Source: Bostrychus sinensis (taxonomy: Eukaryota; Chordata; Actinopteri; Gobiiformes; Eleotridae). Taken from it: 64,000 bases of DNA. Positions 1 to 13,700 of this stretch are shown in pieces. Made by a program: the position numbers and the translations under genes. The stretch's first letter is position 1, and the number at the start of each line of letters is the position of its first letter. The notes beneath the pieces were generated by a model. That model was not told the origin of the DNA, did not search any database, and saw nothing but the letters and a program-made list of their open reading frames with translations. The stretch covers positions 37,741,855 to 37,805,854 of the forward strand of contig CM036241.1 of assembly GCA_020698575.1 (NCBI GenBank), written 5' to 3'.

Positions 1-213
1 TGCTGCTTATAGTACTGTTAAGTAAATTACTTGAGTAAAAGTAACTACTTCCTACCCACCTCTGTGAAGGACAGTGCACTCAGAGTGAGACACAGTCCAT
101 CATTGTTCTAATGTCTCTCTCTTTTTTTTATGCCTCTTATGATCACCTATTAAAACAACTTGATATTCAGATTTTTTTATAAAGAGAATAAAAATATCCC
201 TATGCTCGTTCAC

Positions 214-3200
214 CTTTGTGTTGGCTGTGTCTGGGTGTGCTCCTCTCCATCCCCTCCAGCAGGCTCTGCAGCTGTGTGGCTGTAGAAGAAGGGACGTTCT
301 GGTGGACAGCCCAGAGAAGAGTGACGAATGCAGCCTCACTGAGCACACCTTTCTTCACCTGTGCCAGCAGCATCTCCAGAGCCTTTTCAGGATCTGATAG
401 TTCACAGCACTCACTGACCACCTAACCAGGCATATTTTAACAGAGAACTTACAGACACAGTAACAATAACATGAACAGGCGAGAGTGCTAATAACAACAA
501 GTGTGAATATATCAGATATGTAGAATTCAGATTCATATACTATTTATAAATCCACTTTGGTCCAATAAGGTTTATGTAGATTTTCCATAAAATGACCCTT
601 CTAATACTCACAAATGAAAAAACAGCTGTTATATGCGTTAAATGTTTTTTTTTTTTCACATACACGTTTCAGTTGCAAACAGAAATGTGTGCCGGTCGTA
701 CCTGTCGGTCCTGTTGATCAAGGCTACTCTGTGCTGCCTGACTGAGAAGGTCTGTAATGGTGGGTATGTTGATTAATAGCTCCGTGATCACAGAAGACTG
801 TTCCAGAACACCAAGGACAGTGCAGGTGGCCTTCTCAACTGATGTTGTCTTGTTTTTCTTCTCTTCAGACTCTGTTCATAAAAACAAGAAAAACAATACT
901 ACAAATTATTAAAGGATGTACAATGAATGAAGAAAACAAAGAAATTTAGTCTTGCCTCTAAAAGCATAGATGGGCACTTGACATATGGAGGTGTAGTCAC
1001 TATTTTTGTCCTGCAGTGTGACATTAAATTCATAACTTTAAACATAATTCTATTATTTTTACATATTTTAACACTGTCCTACATTCACTACAATTTGATC
1101 TTCTTGTCATAAATTACTTAACATATTTGTTGTGCTAAACTCAATTAATATCTCCCTTACCATCCTAAAAATATATTTTTAACATGTACTTCTGTAGGTT
1201 TTGTTGTAATTAACAGTTCACAAACTTAATCTTTCATGTCACCATGCCGGACACCATTTTGACTCCAAACACCATTTTGACTGCAACTTAAAGGACTGTG
1301 TGTGAACTTTTGTGAAATTTCGGTGGGTCAAAAACTTGTGCAACCACTTTTATTCCTAAACATGCAACTTCTGTGTTTTTCTAAATACTTTCTGTTGTTA
1401 GGTCTGGGTAAAATAAATAAAATACATGGATACAAATAGTCTTTTTAGTGCTGGTAGTGAATGTGCAGGGCTCCTGTTTAATCTCTATGCATGTGTGAAC
1501 AGGAGTAAGTGCTGGCTCACAAAAAACAGTAACTGCACACTGCTACACTGTTCACACCACTAGCATGGTACAGATTTATTCAATCATTTTTTTGAATGCA
1601 AGCACATCAGGCTGCCACACACAACAGCATCACTGACCTCGAGGAGTATACAGAGACTGCTTACATCACCAAGTGCATTGATGATGTTACGGACACCATC
1701 ACTGATAAGAAGCCATGGGGGCTCCTCTTGGAGTACTAGCCTCTCTGATGCCACAGCAAGCAGGGCTTGACATCAACATTTTTGCTCATTGGCCATTTTG
1801 GCTAGTGTTCTTTAAAGGTTACTAGCCATTTAAGTTTTTCACTAGCCATAATTTAGATGTTGAAATGCTGATTCATGTGTGATATATAAGACAATTATCT
1901 GTTGTTTTTAAAATTCTTTTGAAAACTACTGTAAAGGAAGTTTTAATATTGTAATTTATCATCATCAAAAAGAAAAAAAGTTTATTTAGACTCAGAAAAT
2001 CTGCATACTTTTGCTGTCTTTTGTGTAAATGTTAGATGTTTTTCAATTAAGAAATTAATTTTGTCTCACGATTTACTCTAGGTTTAAAATTGTGGGGATT
2101 TATAAGCATAGCAGAAAGTCAGGTCTAAAGTAGTTCATATTCATGTAAATAATCCAACCAGACAAAGTGACTACTGAGACTGAATATGTCACAGTCCAAA
2201 ATGAAAATCTACCTGTATTTGGTCAGTTGGCCTGTGATAATGTAAAGCTCTGAGTGCAGGAATAAGAAATGCAAAGCCTGTGTGTAAATTAAGGCTGCAA
2301 CTAACGATTATTTTGATAATCAATTAATATGTTGATTATTGTTTCGATTAATCGATTAATCAGATAGTGAAGTGTGTGTGGTTAAAGTGGTTAAAAATTG
2401 TGAAAATTCGACCAAAAATCACTTAATTTTTACAAAATTTGAACCAAACGAAGTTACAGCTATGTCACTGGAGAACGTCTGGCTAGACAATATACACACA
2501 CAAAGATATGTTTAATCAAAAACACAAAATGTTCATTGTTTTTAACTGTTTTTGTTGCTTTACTGCTCTGTTTTGGTAATAAACCTCCTCTCTCAGCACA
2601 TGGCATGTTTCAGAGTCTAGGAATACCCCAGTTAATGATTAAACAATAATTTAATTAGTTGATGATTATTTCAATATTTGATTATAATTGATTAATCCGA
2701 CTAAGAAGGACACAACTATACTGTATACAAGGTGTGAATGGAGCAAAATAAGCCTGGCATTTATGAAAGATGCATTGTAAAAATAGATAATCAGAAACTG
2801 ACCTGAGGACTCACTTCGCTCTGGACAGGAGCTCTCACATGCAGGCTCCTTTGTACAATGGCTGTCAATTTCCTGGATGTCTTCTTTATTCTTTTTTGTG
2901 GGTGACCGGTCCTCACTGGATGATCTCTTTTTAGTGGGCGACTCACTCTTTTTGAATGGCAGGTCCTTTGTTGGAACTGTGGAGCTGTCAGCGCTGTCTC
3001 TTTCAACCTCATCCTGGGAGGGGTTTTGAGTAGAAACTACTGATGGTGAGGGCTGTGGGTTCACAATAGTACTGAGGACCTTTTTAAAGCCAATAGCAAC
3101 ATCAAACATCTGGAGGTTGTCTGCGGCGGCAATGATGCGGCTCACGTTATGTTTGCCCAGGGGCAACTTGCCAGTGTAGACCATGTCCAGCAGACAGCTG

Positions 3201-3612
3201 AACTCCTGTGAAGACACCACAGCAGTGTCAATGGAGATGGTGTCCGACGTGGCCAGTAGCGACCTGTCAAATGTTTAAATGGGCATTAATAAACACATTC
3301 TGCTGTAAAAATAAATATTATGGATTTTATGACATATCACACATCATTGTTTTAGCAATGTCAACAGGCTCAGTACAGATTTTTCTTTATAAATTGTTGT
3401 GCAACTAGTGGCTCCTGGGTGACCTCCATCTGTGTATTGTTTTGTGATCAGCAGGTGTACCTGAAAAGCATGCTAGAAGCAGCCAGCAACAGTTTGTGAG
3501 CACGGTGAGGACTGTCCCCTACAAGGACGGTGCAGTCACAGAAGTGCCCTCCCTTCTTCAGGGCCCACAGCTGCTGCATCAGTTGGCTGCTGTAGTTGGG
3601 CAACTCCAGCAT
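214..3612 (-). CDS. zbtb40: zbtb40, BTB/POZ zinc-finger protein, 5' part (continues off the left edge)
   Basis: Four coding exons can be joined in phase on the minus strand: 3461-3613 (ATG at 3612), 2803-3263, 702-871 and 214-421. They give about 330 residues. The start reads MLELPNYSSQLMQQLW and is followed by a BTB/POZ fold with HFCDCTVLVG, RAHKLLLAASSMLF and MVYTGKLPLGKHNVSRIIAA, which closely resembles the N-terminus of vertebrate ZBTB40. After the BTB comes a Ser/Lys-rich linker (exon 2803-3263), then a helical region rich in Leu. The last visible exon ends in phase 1 at 214, so the C2H2 finger exons lie to the left of the window. BTB proteins of this class are nuclear and dimerise through the BTB; ZBTB40's targets cannot be read from the sequence. 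The ATG chosen is one base inside exon 2, just after the acceptor; the in-frame sequence upstream of it is intron. Two donors are possible for the second coding exon (2803 or 2815), both in the same phase. Confidence 0.9.
2290..2703 (+). mobile_element. Dispersed repeat with CGATTAATCGATTAATC termini
   Basis: Begins AAGGCTGCAACTAACGATTA and ends near TTGATTAATCCGA. An inverted-orientation relative is at 31105-31350 (shared ATCGATTATTGAAATAATCG and TTTTTGATTAAAAATATCTT pieces). Probably a non-autonomous DNA element inside the first zbtb40 intron shown. Confidence 0.55.
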
Positions 3613-4017
3613 CCTGTTAATGTGAATGAGACAAGCTTGGGGTGATCTGAACTCAACTAAATTCAAAATGTCAAAACTTATTTTGATTTGAAAAAAAAAA
3701 AAAAAGCATCTACACTTCTATGTATTCCCTAAATACAGTATAGAACCATGACGTTATATACACAATTTATATTTGATGTGATGATGATGATGATGATGGT
3801 GAGCCCTATCACAGTAAAATATATTCTCCTCTTGGTCAAGAATAGAAGTGATTTATTTCTTAACATAATTTTTTGTTATGAATGTATAAACACATTCAAC
3901 AGTGAATGCTTGCTAGTTTTGATCTTCAGTTAAAAGAGCTAATAACAACTCCATAACATTGTACACAAATGAGTAGAATGTCATTGGTGACCTCTGACAA
4001 TAATATACAGTGGGAAA

Positions 4018-4260
4018 TCAGCTAGCTAGCTAACGTTAGTTCCATCGGTAACCTGACAGTGTTATTTCGAAAGCATTGGTCACGGCAGTACTATTTGACG
4101 ATGCTTATGTTTGTATTTCATCTCTGGGTGCATTACCTTGGAGGATTCAAACGAACCGTCTCTTTATTTAAACGTCTGTGGAGACAATGTTGACGCAGCG
4201 CGCAATAAAGCTTGGCCGTTTTGAAAATGGCGACAACGGAAGAGACTCTTTAGTGGTTGA
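4018..4260 (-). promoter_or_regulatory. zbtb40: zbtb40 non-coding first exon and promoter region
   Basis: A good donor (CAAG then GTAATG on the minus strand) ends a putative non-coding first exon at 4137; the exon probably starts around 4200. The coding exon begins at 3613. The palindrome-rich string GCTAGCTAGCTAACGTTAG lies at 4021-4039, just inside intron 1; strings of this kind are common near teleost transcription starts. The start site itself is inferred, not seen. An open frame on the plus strand at 4178-4516 overlaps this region and looks like chance. Confidence 0.5.
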
Positions 4261-5217
4261 GATTCTTCAGCGTAAGTCACGTGTCTCTCTGGACCAATGG
4301 GAGCGGGTTTTCGACATAAGGATTAGGGGACAGTCAACAATGATTAGTGGGCTTTTACCTACAATACCATATACATTTCCTTTAGAATACCACTTGTGTT
4401 GTCGAAATGAGCTATTCAGTAAATTTAACGGATACATTTTTTGGCACAGAATGTTTGTTTTTTGTTTTTTTACTGCCGATGTGCCTCTGCTCTGTCTCCT
4501 CTTGGGTGGACGTTGAACATCACTCTCCCGTAGAGAATCTTTGTTGTTGCGCAGTCGTCAGATCATGGATGGCCAGGATTACAGTCCACATCTAAAGGCC
4601 TAACATTTACTCTCTTAATCAATACCACAAGTAGCTTATATTTTTTGAAATGTCTTTTCAGTTGCAAACATTTAAGACTTAAGATTTAATACCTATATGT
4701 TATTTCTATTAAGAATGTTACTACTAGTCATTTATTAAAAATCTGATCATTGTCCAATGTTATGCTTTGTTAGTAGTAGTTCATATCCTTATCCTCCTTA
4801 TGGTGGAGGAAGTACTCAATTTCTTAGCTTAAAGGTGCTATGAGCAGTATATATTTTTTTTTAATTAATCGTATTAATTAATTCACGTACAAAAAATTGT
4901 AAATTTAGAACATTTATTTAGAATTAACCTTCACATACTTTACTGTAAACTTGTGCAATGCAAACAAAACTTGCAAAGAAAATAAATGAATAGTCTCTTT
5001 GAGTTTGCCTAAGTAAGGTACAACCAACAAATACACAAAACTTACCTAAAAAAGCATGTGTAATCTCTTTTAGAACTTAAATAAAATTAAGTTTAATTCT
5101 TCAATTAATAACAATTGTTGTTGTACACTGTTGTTCACAACAGTGTAAATGTCGTAATATTTTTGTTGTGATAAAATTAATCGATGCGTCAACTGAAATT
5201 AACTCGATTAAAACTGC

Positions 5218-5218
<1 letters not shown>

Positions 5219-5300
<82 letters not shown>
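5219..5300. repeat. (TA)n followed by T31
   Basis: About 25 TA units run straight into a 31-base T run. Length is likely to vary between individuals and assemblies. Confidence 0.95.
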
Positions 5301-5302
<2 letters not shown>

Positions 5303-5607
5303 ATCGTCCAATCAGAAAAGCAGAAAGACTGGCAACCCACAGACCTTTCTTTTGATTTGGACTGCAATACCATTTTCAAACCAGTACAAGCACATGCTGC
5401 TTACAGTACCTTTAAGTAAAAGTAAAGATAAAGGAGCAAAAATGTACTCAAGTAAAAGTATTACATTAAAATTTTTACTTTAGTAAGAATACTCACTTCC
5501 AAAAGTAAAAAGTATTTCATACAGATTTGACAACTAAGAATGTGGGAAATGCAAAGGATCCTGTTGTAGTTGTGCTGATTACTGATAAAATTTACAATAG
5601 TGCAATA

Positions 5608-5900
5608 GTGGGGGGAACCCGAAGGTTGGTGGCATACTGTTGTTGTGTCCTTGGGCCAGACACTTCACCCACCTTGCCTGCATTAATGTGTCAATGTGAC
5701 TGAGTTTGGTGGTGGTCAGAGGGGCTGTAGGAGCAGATTGACAGCCACGCTTCCATCAGTCTGCCCTCAGGGCAGAAGTAGAAGTATCTCACCACCACAG
5801 AGCGTGACTGAGGGGTGAATAAATAATGCAACAAAATTGTAAAGCGACTTTGAATGTCGAGAAAAACCCTATAAAAGATTAATACATTATTATTATTAGA
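5608..5900 (+). mobile_element. SINE of the same head family with AAGCGACTTTGAATGTC tail
   Basis: Reads GAAGGTTGGTGGCATACTG, TTGGGCCAGACACTTCACCC, then TGTAAAGCGACTTTGAATGT and ends in TTATTATTA. The body and tail match the minus-strand copy at 42960-43092. Confidence 0.7.
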
Positions 5901-6266
5901 TGACTGAATCTGTCATGGCATCTTCTGTCTTCATTATTTTGATGTTTCTGATGAGTGCTTCTTTGCATCAGCTTTTATATTTAGGTATTGTGTGCCTACA
6001 ACAATTTTAAACCAAATCTGAAAATACTTTCAAACCAATTCAGAAATGTAGTGGAGTCAAAAGTACAGTCATTGAAAACAAAATCTGTGTAAAAAAAAAT
6101 CTGTGAATTTGTGTCCTTTCAATATTGATCCATACATTTTCACATTCTCAAATCCATCTGTCATACTTTCAGAGTACATTTTCCATTACATTCTTTTACT
6201 TTTACTTTAGTAGATTTTTGAAGATTGGGTATTTTTACTAAAGCAAACTTGTTCAAGTATTTTTGC

Positions 6267-6420
6267 CCTCGATGGCAAAGTGGGTAGTAGCAGTAGTAGT
6301 AACAGTAATACGTAGTAATAATGGCAGTGGTGGTAGTAGTAGTAGTAGCAACAATAGTAGTATTTTCTCTAGTAGTACTAGTTGTAGTAAGTTTTAGTGG
6401 TACTACAATTGGTAACAGCA
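6267..6420. repeat. Degenerate TAG/TAA trinucleotide tract
   Basis: Many interrupted AGT units (GTAGTAGCAGTAGTAGTAAC). Similar tracts occur at about 7857-7885, 48186-48310, 48430-48482, 56772-56990, 57525-57610 and 58850-58985. Confidence 0.85.
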
Positions 6421-6631
6421 GTGAGTACTTCCTACTTAAGTAAACTCAATACTTTTACACAATAAATTATTTTGATTACTTTTACATGAGTAATATTAGT
6501 TTGCAGAAACTACTTTTTTAACTACAAAAATTGGAGTATTTCTTCCAGCACACAGTTTTGTCTAGGTTAAAAAGTTTGAGAATTAAAAAAAAAAAAAAAA
6601 AAAAAAACTGAAAGTCTCATTTGAAAATAAC

Positions 6632-7248
6632 TTTATTGTCTATAAAAAACAGTGAACAGAACAGTACATATCACTTGTGTACAAGCTCACAATATTTGCA
6701 TGTTTTTTACTTTTGGACAGGCAACATTATTTCAAATGATATAGTTTCTATACATAACGTGTAGCTATTAGAACAAAACGCTTCATGGCATATATATTTA
6801 CTGTGGAGGAAATACATGGTCAATCCTTTTAGAGCAGTTACTTGAGCATTTATGTAGGTTAACAATGCAACTCACTTCCAAATCATGAGAAGAAATAGCC
6901 ATTCTATTAGACACCATCCAACCATATTTTAAAAGGCTCAAATTGAATAAACCAAAACTGCTGAAAACAACAAGTATTCTTCAGTTTCTATTGTTTAAAC
7001 AGAAGAACTACCCAAAAGTCCTTCAAAATGATTAGAACTTTAAATATCAAAAAACAGTTATAACAAAGAGAAAAAAAAACAGTCCAACTGCAACAGTCAG
7101 TTTTAATAAAAAGAAAGCGGTTGAAAAAACAATAAAAAAAAAAAACCTAAAAAATAAATGTACTTATTTATACATGGACACTTGATGAATTCAAGCATTT
7201 TGCAGTGTCTACTAGTCCTCCAATCAGCAGACACAAGTTCCACTTCCT
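6632..7248 (-). terminator. usp48: usp48 3' untranslated region with poly(A) signal
   Basis: After the stop at 7249 the minus strand runs about 600 bases without coding signs. A canonical AATAAA (seen as TTTATT on the plus strand) is at 6632-6637. Cleavage would be expected about 20 bases further left, next to a plus-strand A run near 6585-6607. Confidence 0.55.
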
Positions 7249-10200
7249 TTAGTGTCCAAGAAGCCCAGTGCCTGCAGACACAATAATATCACAGATGTAC
7301 ATCATTGATTACAAAGCTCAACAAACACATGCTACATATAAATACTAAAATAATGCTTAATTATTGTCTTGATACAGAGTGAATTTTGATAAACAGAGAG
7401 AGAACAATTTGACCCATGTGAATACTCTGGGTTTGTCCAGCTGTAGGTGATTCAAAATTGCTGATACTGAATAATTCTGAATGTCAGTGCATGTTTCTAA
7501 GGGATGGACCTACAATTAATTGGTGATATCCAGGATGTTACCTAGCGTCACACCCAAGGCAGCTGGGATAGGCTCTAGCCAATGGGATGAGAAGTAGTAA
7601 ATGCGTAAATAATGAAACACAGCCTATGCTTACCTTTGAATCCTTCCTCGGGCATTCTCACTGTAAAAACAAATGGCACAAAATTAAAATCAATTTTGGT
7701 GTCACTGTAATTAAGAGTCATGCACACTGGATGTGTTTTGTAGAAAACATTTTATAGTAAACGAGAGATGTTGGCCTTCTGAATCAATGCTAGAGTTGTA
7801 ACACATAAAAAACAAAATATAGTAATGACAATACTGTTGAGTACTGCACAGCAGTAGTAGTTCTGTAGTAGTAGTAGTAGTAGTAATTAGTAGATTTTTT
7901 GTTGTCAGCTAGTTGTCTAATTATGATATATTCATATACATATGCCAAAATACAGAACAGAATCATTGTCATTCTAACATAAAGTAAGAAAAATGGATAA
8001 TAGTTTCTGATTTTTCATATTATATTAGCTTGGTTTACCAAGTTTAGGTTTCCCAAAACACTTAACTTCAGTGACACCACTTGACAGTCAGACAGAAATA
8101 AAATGAACTTTTTGGCTGTCTGTGGAGCTCCTCATCTAGTGACTTAGGAATGCTAATAATGCAATTTTTAAGATGCTTCCAAAATATTTTAATTCAAAAA
8201 CCTCAGGGATGGTTGCCGGAGTAAAACAATACAAATTCTGAGCTAACAGATATAACTCTCATTAAAATAGGTTTGGATATTAGAATGTTTTTTTTATTAA
8301 ATAATGCATTGCTGTTGAAAGACAGAAGCTGTTCCATTCCACAACACATTGCTTTAGAATAATGCAATCATTAAAAAGGCCAAGCAAAAATGACATTTAC
8401 CCTGATAGACATCATCCATTGCAGCGTAGTCAGCTATTGGTTCGTCAGCCTGAGCACAAACAGCATTACCAAAACTGTTAGTGCTTGTAAGCTTATTAAA
8501 ATTGTAATACCAGTCAAAATAAAATGTACCTTTAGACAAATTACACTTTCAGGGATAACACCCAGACTGCCCAGTGTCGCCAAGTCATCAGTGAGACTTT
8601 TCCCATTGATAGAGAGGTTCTGATCAAATGGAGCTACAGAGAAGGCATGCATAATCTACAACGGTTAAACAAAGAATGTTACTCTGTCAGTCACGTAAGG
8701 CTGTACATCTTTTCAATGCTTTGTAATTCACATGTCACCTGAATTTTGAGCTCTTTAAGGGTTTGGTTTGCCGAAACAATGAGTGCCTTTTCTCCTCTGA
8801 GTTTTCGGTGACGTGTGCTCCTCCTGATTCCACTTGCCTTAGACACATTAGTTACCAGAGCAGCTGCTGAGCTCGCAGAATTATTTTCATCCAACTTTAA
8901 CCGCTTGGCACCATCTTGTGACTGACAAAAAAAATGTTTACATGCTACTGGTGCAATAAGTCACAAGTTCTTGAAGTGATACTGCTGTATTTCTTACTTG
9001 GGCGATATGAGGATAATTTTCTTCATCTGCTTTAAGAGGTTCCTCCCTTTCCTCCTCTGCCTCGGAGCTGCTGGCATTGGGCTCTGGGGTAGCCTCCTGT
9101 AACTTTACACACAACATTAACAAATCAGGGATACAGTTAGTCAACAGTATTTATGGTATCCCTGAAACAAGTCAATACATCTCAATGTGGGCGGAATTAG
9201 AAACTTTGTATTTATAACATATACACACATCTCCCACAATAATACTAATACAAAATCATAAACAAAAAAGTGCATCTGCTTTGGTTTATTCATATTGAAG
9301 TTTGCTTTTTATTAACTGTAAACCATAATCATCACAATTAAAATAAATAAATGTTTGAAATATTTCACTCTTGTTAGTATTGAATGTTATGTTATATATG
9401 TGGTTCAATTTGAACTACTAAAATAATTTAACTACTGAAATAAATTCACTTTTCCATGATATTCTAATGTGTTAGCCTGTATATGGAGCTTGGAGTAGGG
9501 GCATGCTGTGCTAGTGAGCGCTTTACAAGTTTTACCCATATTACCAGGGTTGTATTGTCAACACACTACTACTACTATATGATCAAAAAGGCAGATATTT
9601 GATAGTTTAAGAAAATTAAAAACTAAACCAGTCAATTTCTCCTATGTTTACAATAAGAATATCATTTTTAGAAACCTCTTTGATATGATATTGCTGACAT
9701 AGCCACATTTTTTTTTTCTTCAGCTGATCCCTTCTTAGTTAGAAGTCGCCACAGCAAACACAGTGATTTAAAAGTTTTTATGCCAGATGCCTTTCCTGTG
9801 ACTGGAGTAGGCAATGTGGGTGAAATGTCTTGCCCAAGAACACACTGACAGCATGCGCTTCGGGTTAGCTTGAAACCACTAACCCCCTTGTTGTTCGCCC
9901 ACCACTGAGCCACTGCGATATTATTATTAGAATACAATGTAATTTTAAGTGGAGATAGTGTACTACACACAGTATCTAATATTAGAATGAGTGAAGAAAT
10001 GAAAGACAAACAAAAACACTTGCCCTTACTATGTCCTAAAAAGATTTGATTGAAATTTCTATTTCTATTTCTTTTTGTGGGATTTCAAACTCCTACACCA
10101 TAGACTAACACCTGTACTACAACTCACACATTTGGCACATTTCTCAGTGTCTTTAACTTTCAAGACTCTTTTGATGATACAATTGGTGTAATAATAACCT

Positions 10201-10785
10201 ACTTAAATGAATAAAAAATGAAGGTCACACCTTGATAATTAAATAACTATAAAAGACTTGGGCATGTAGACTATTCTACATCATCAGGGACTACAGATGG
10301 AAACTAGCTTCAGCTATAATCTGGTGAAAAGCATATTTAATGTATTTGCACATTGTCCCTGTCAAATAAACTAATAAATAAATAAATAAATAAAAATTGC
10401 CTTTGGATATCTATTAAAACCAAAGCAAAAGAAAAGCAACACTTCAAACGAGAAAAACAGACCTTTTTTTTTTTACATTTTCATTAAAATTATGTACATA
10501 ACATATAAAGAATAGGCAGTAGATATCTTTCTTTTCGTACGCAGAATGTGTATTTGATCATGTAGAATGGCCTTATGTGACCCCTATGAAATGGATTGAG
10601 ATTATTACAAAGCTGTGTTTTAATCATCTGTCCCACTACTGAATTTACATATTCAGTGCAAATGTTAAGTTGTCTTACCATCTTGTCGTCTATGACTTTG
10701 CGGATATAGATGGTGGCCTGAGTGTACTCTGTGAGGTCCCTCTGCTGCTGGAAAAGAAAGCCCTCTCGACACTCCCAGCAGAGAT
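7249..10785 (-). other. usp48: usp48 exons 21-27: acidic linker, ubiquitin-like domain and C-terminus
   Basis: Exons: 10679-10785, 8998-9096, 8739-8921, 8530-8655, 8401-8449, 7634-7660 and 7249-7271. They code for the end of the DUSP region (ECREGFLFQQQRDLTEYTQ), a Glu-rich linker, and a ubiquitin-like fold (GEKALIVSANQTLKELKIQ, then SVAPFDQNLSINGKSL and LGVIPESVICLK). They finish with ADEPIADYAAMDDVYQ and the last residues EEGFKGTGLLGH. Exon 7634-7660 is only 27 bases long and the final coding piece 23 bases; both are confirmed by phase and by the conserved C-terminus. Confidence 0.92.
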
Positions 10786-13700
10786 CTGTAGAATATCAAT
10801 GATGGTAACAAATTAACAATCATCATCATTATTATTATTGTTTATTGGTCACATACACACGCTGCACAATGCATAGTCTTTTGTAACATCCAGCTTGACA
10901 ACAAAACACAACATACAGCATATACCATATATCATAACCACGGTGCTCTAGTGCACCTGTACAAGGTGAAGCGGAGGTTTGGGAGTGTGGCTGATTTAAA
11001 AGTCTAATGGCTTCATAGATAGAAGCTTCTCCTCATCCTCTCAGTTTTGGCCCTGAGCAGGTGCTAACGTCTTCCTGATGGCAGCAGGGAGAACAAAATA
11101 TGGTCAGGATGGCTGGGATACCTCACAATCTGCTCAGCTCTGCATCTACATCTTTGGATGTAAATGTCCTCTAAATCAGGGAGTCTTATTTTTAGTTATT
11201 CTCTCTGCTGAGCAAACAACCTTTCTGAGAGCTGAACGGTCCTGCTGAGTACACCTCCCCATCCACAATGTGATGTTCCCACTCAGGATGCTCTCCACTG
11301 TGCAGGTGTAAAAGTTTTTAAGCACCTGGAGGGGGAGTTTGAAGTCCCTCAGTCGCCTAAGATGATACAGGCGCTGACAAGCTTTTTTCACCACAAAGTT
11401 GGTGTGTACTGTCCAGGTTAGATCCCAGGATATGTGAACAATCCAAATTCTAATCATTTAAAACAATCTGAGATGCCTGCCTCTCTTCTTACCAGGTTCA
11501 GTGGTGTACTGTGTTGCAGCTCCACTGGGGGTGGGTTCTTTGGAGAAGCGGATGGAAATTGCTTGGTCCACAATAAAGAGTCTGCTGATTATTTCCCATT
11601 CACTGGGCCAAAGCAAAGCTATACTAAACAGTAAAATACAAAGTTACTTAAATTTTTGCCCATTACCATCAAGATATGCTTAAACATTTTGTAATGTAAA
11701 TAGTAAAACACTAACTGCTGTGTATCTCCATTGACCAGAGATTCATAAGTGAACATAAACCCTCCATGGGGACAAAGCAGCAGACTGTTGCCCACATTAG
11801 ACACAGGAGAGGATTTAGTAGGTCTCCTAAAACAAAAACAGAATTAAGCCTTAGACATTGTCGTTATGCCAATCAAAATACATCATCCAACATACCTGAT
11901 GAACTTTCTCCATTCATCCACAAAAAATAAAGGGACTATAAAGAGTTCATCTGTGCCCTGTGGAACCAGTATTTTTGATATTAAAACCAATTTACCAAAT
12001 TCATATCGCAATATAAGCATATGGTGTCTTCAGAATGGTGTCAATGTTGGCCAATTTGTGATGATGGAGATTTTAGCAGTATTTTTAACTTACTTGAGGC
12101 CATTTGGTGAGTGTTGGTCGGTTCTTATCATGGAAAAGATTAGGCAGCTGATTCTTCTGTTCCAGTGCCATCATCTTACTGACAGCTTCATTGTCCTTTT
12201 CTTCTTGCTCTAATGTCTGGATACACAAGAAAAAATGTTTTACAATGTTACCTTTGAGACAGATTCAACTAACTGGATCCTGCAATTACCAAGCACTGCT
12301 GACAAGGCTCCTGGTTTTGGGGGAACTCAGGAGCACTGGGGAAGTATGTCCTCAGCTTTGCCCAGACTTCAGTGGATACCAGCTTTCTTTCAGTCTCTAC
12401 TATTCCAAGCCCCCCTGCAGTAAGGTGAGAGACCAACAGTACTCTATTATTATACATAGTTGAAAATTAATGTAGCGGTATTATGTCTGCTCAGTAGAGG
12501 ATATCATAAAATATTCTTTTCAATTACAAAATGATGACAGATAAGAGGCCTGGAAAATACCATGGCTGCACACTATGTCTTCATTGAGAATTTTCATGTC
12601 CTCTTCATTGCCCTCCGAGTTCTCAGAACTGAACTCTAAAAAACAACAACAAATAAGTCAGTTTCTCAATAATAAAGGAAAAAAGGGAACCACACTCAGT
12701 GTCACTACCTCTGTTGCTGTTGGAGATTGGTCCCTGCCCATTGGTCTCCCCATTGCTGTGTTTGGTTTCATTTTCAGCCGCCTCCAGCTGTTCTAAAGCC
12801 AGCTGTCTCCAACTTCTTAGAGAGGCTTTTCCAACCCAGTAGCCATTCACACTTAAACACATAATCCAACAATGCCTCAGGTTTACACCACTCATATTGG
12901 CTGTTTATTTTTCATAATTAATGAGTGTTAGACTAAAATTCATCGTGAGATACTAATCACATTTCCAATTTTTGTTTATTAATGTCAGAAAAGTGAGTCT
13001 TTAATATCTAAAACGAGTATTGGCCCAGGGACAAAATTGCCACAGGCAGTGTTACCCGCCAGGTAAAAAGTGACTGAGTCTGTATAATAAAAAGTAGCTA
13101 CCTACAGTACGATAAACCTTTTTAAGCAACAGTCTTTATTTGTAAGATGCAACATCTTTTTCAGTTCTTCTCCCGGAGCCATTTTTGCAGCTGCTGCCTC
13201 CTAGTGCACATCAGTAGCAGAGATGCCCAGGTGTAACCAGATCTCATGTATTATATATTTATACAGCAGTTATGAATTGTGTTAATTTTACACATCAGTA
13301 AATTCATTACAAGAACCCATGTGTGAGATAGACCTGTCATTAAAACAAAAATTGCTCTAAAGTGTGGGCCTCCGCCACATATACACATTAGTGAAAAAAA
13401 GTTTGGACACTGCTGATCTCTATCATACTATATACTGTAGATTAATGAAATGAATGGAGATTCAAATCTCAAGAAGCCATTATAAACATGAGTGGAATAT
13501 TCTTCTACAATCATCATCACACATATTTTCCAACTAATATAACTACAGTGACAAGTATTTACCAAGGAGTATGTTTGATCAAATTGGAGACTTCCTTGTA
13601 GTCCTCATTGAGCTGATTTTTTAACCGGAGTACTCTACATCGCTGCTCAACACACTCTCTGCAAAGAGACGAGCCTAAACAAAAAAAAAAAACAAGAGTT

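Larger units (their letters stand above)
4600..6600. other. Spacer between zbtb40 and usp48: repeats only
   Basis: Holds the TA/T tract, a SINE (5608-5900), AGTAAAAGTACT-type pieces and the trinucleotide tract at 6.27-6.42 kb. I see no exon. Confidence 0.7.

Noticed and set aside
4178..4516. 112-residue plus-strand open frame across the zbtb40 promoter
   Set aside because: No family resemblance, no splice support, mixed composition; overlaps the first exon of a gene on the other strand.
5101..5483. Overlapping frames with Ile-Tyr and Phe or Lys runs
   Set aside because: Translations of the (TA)n and T31 tracts.
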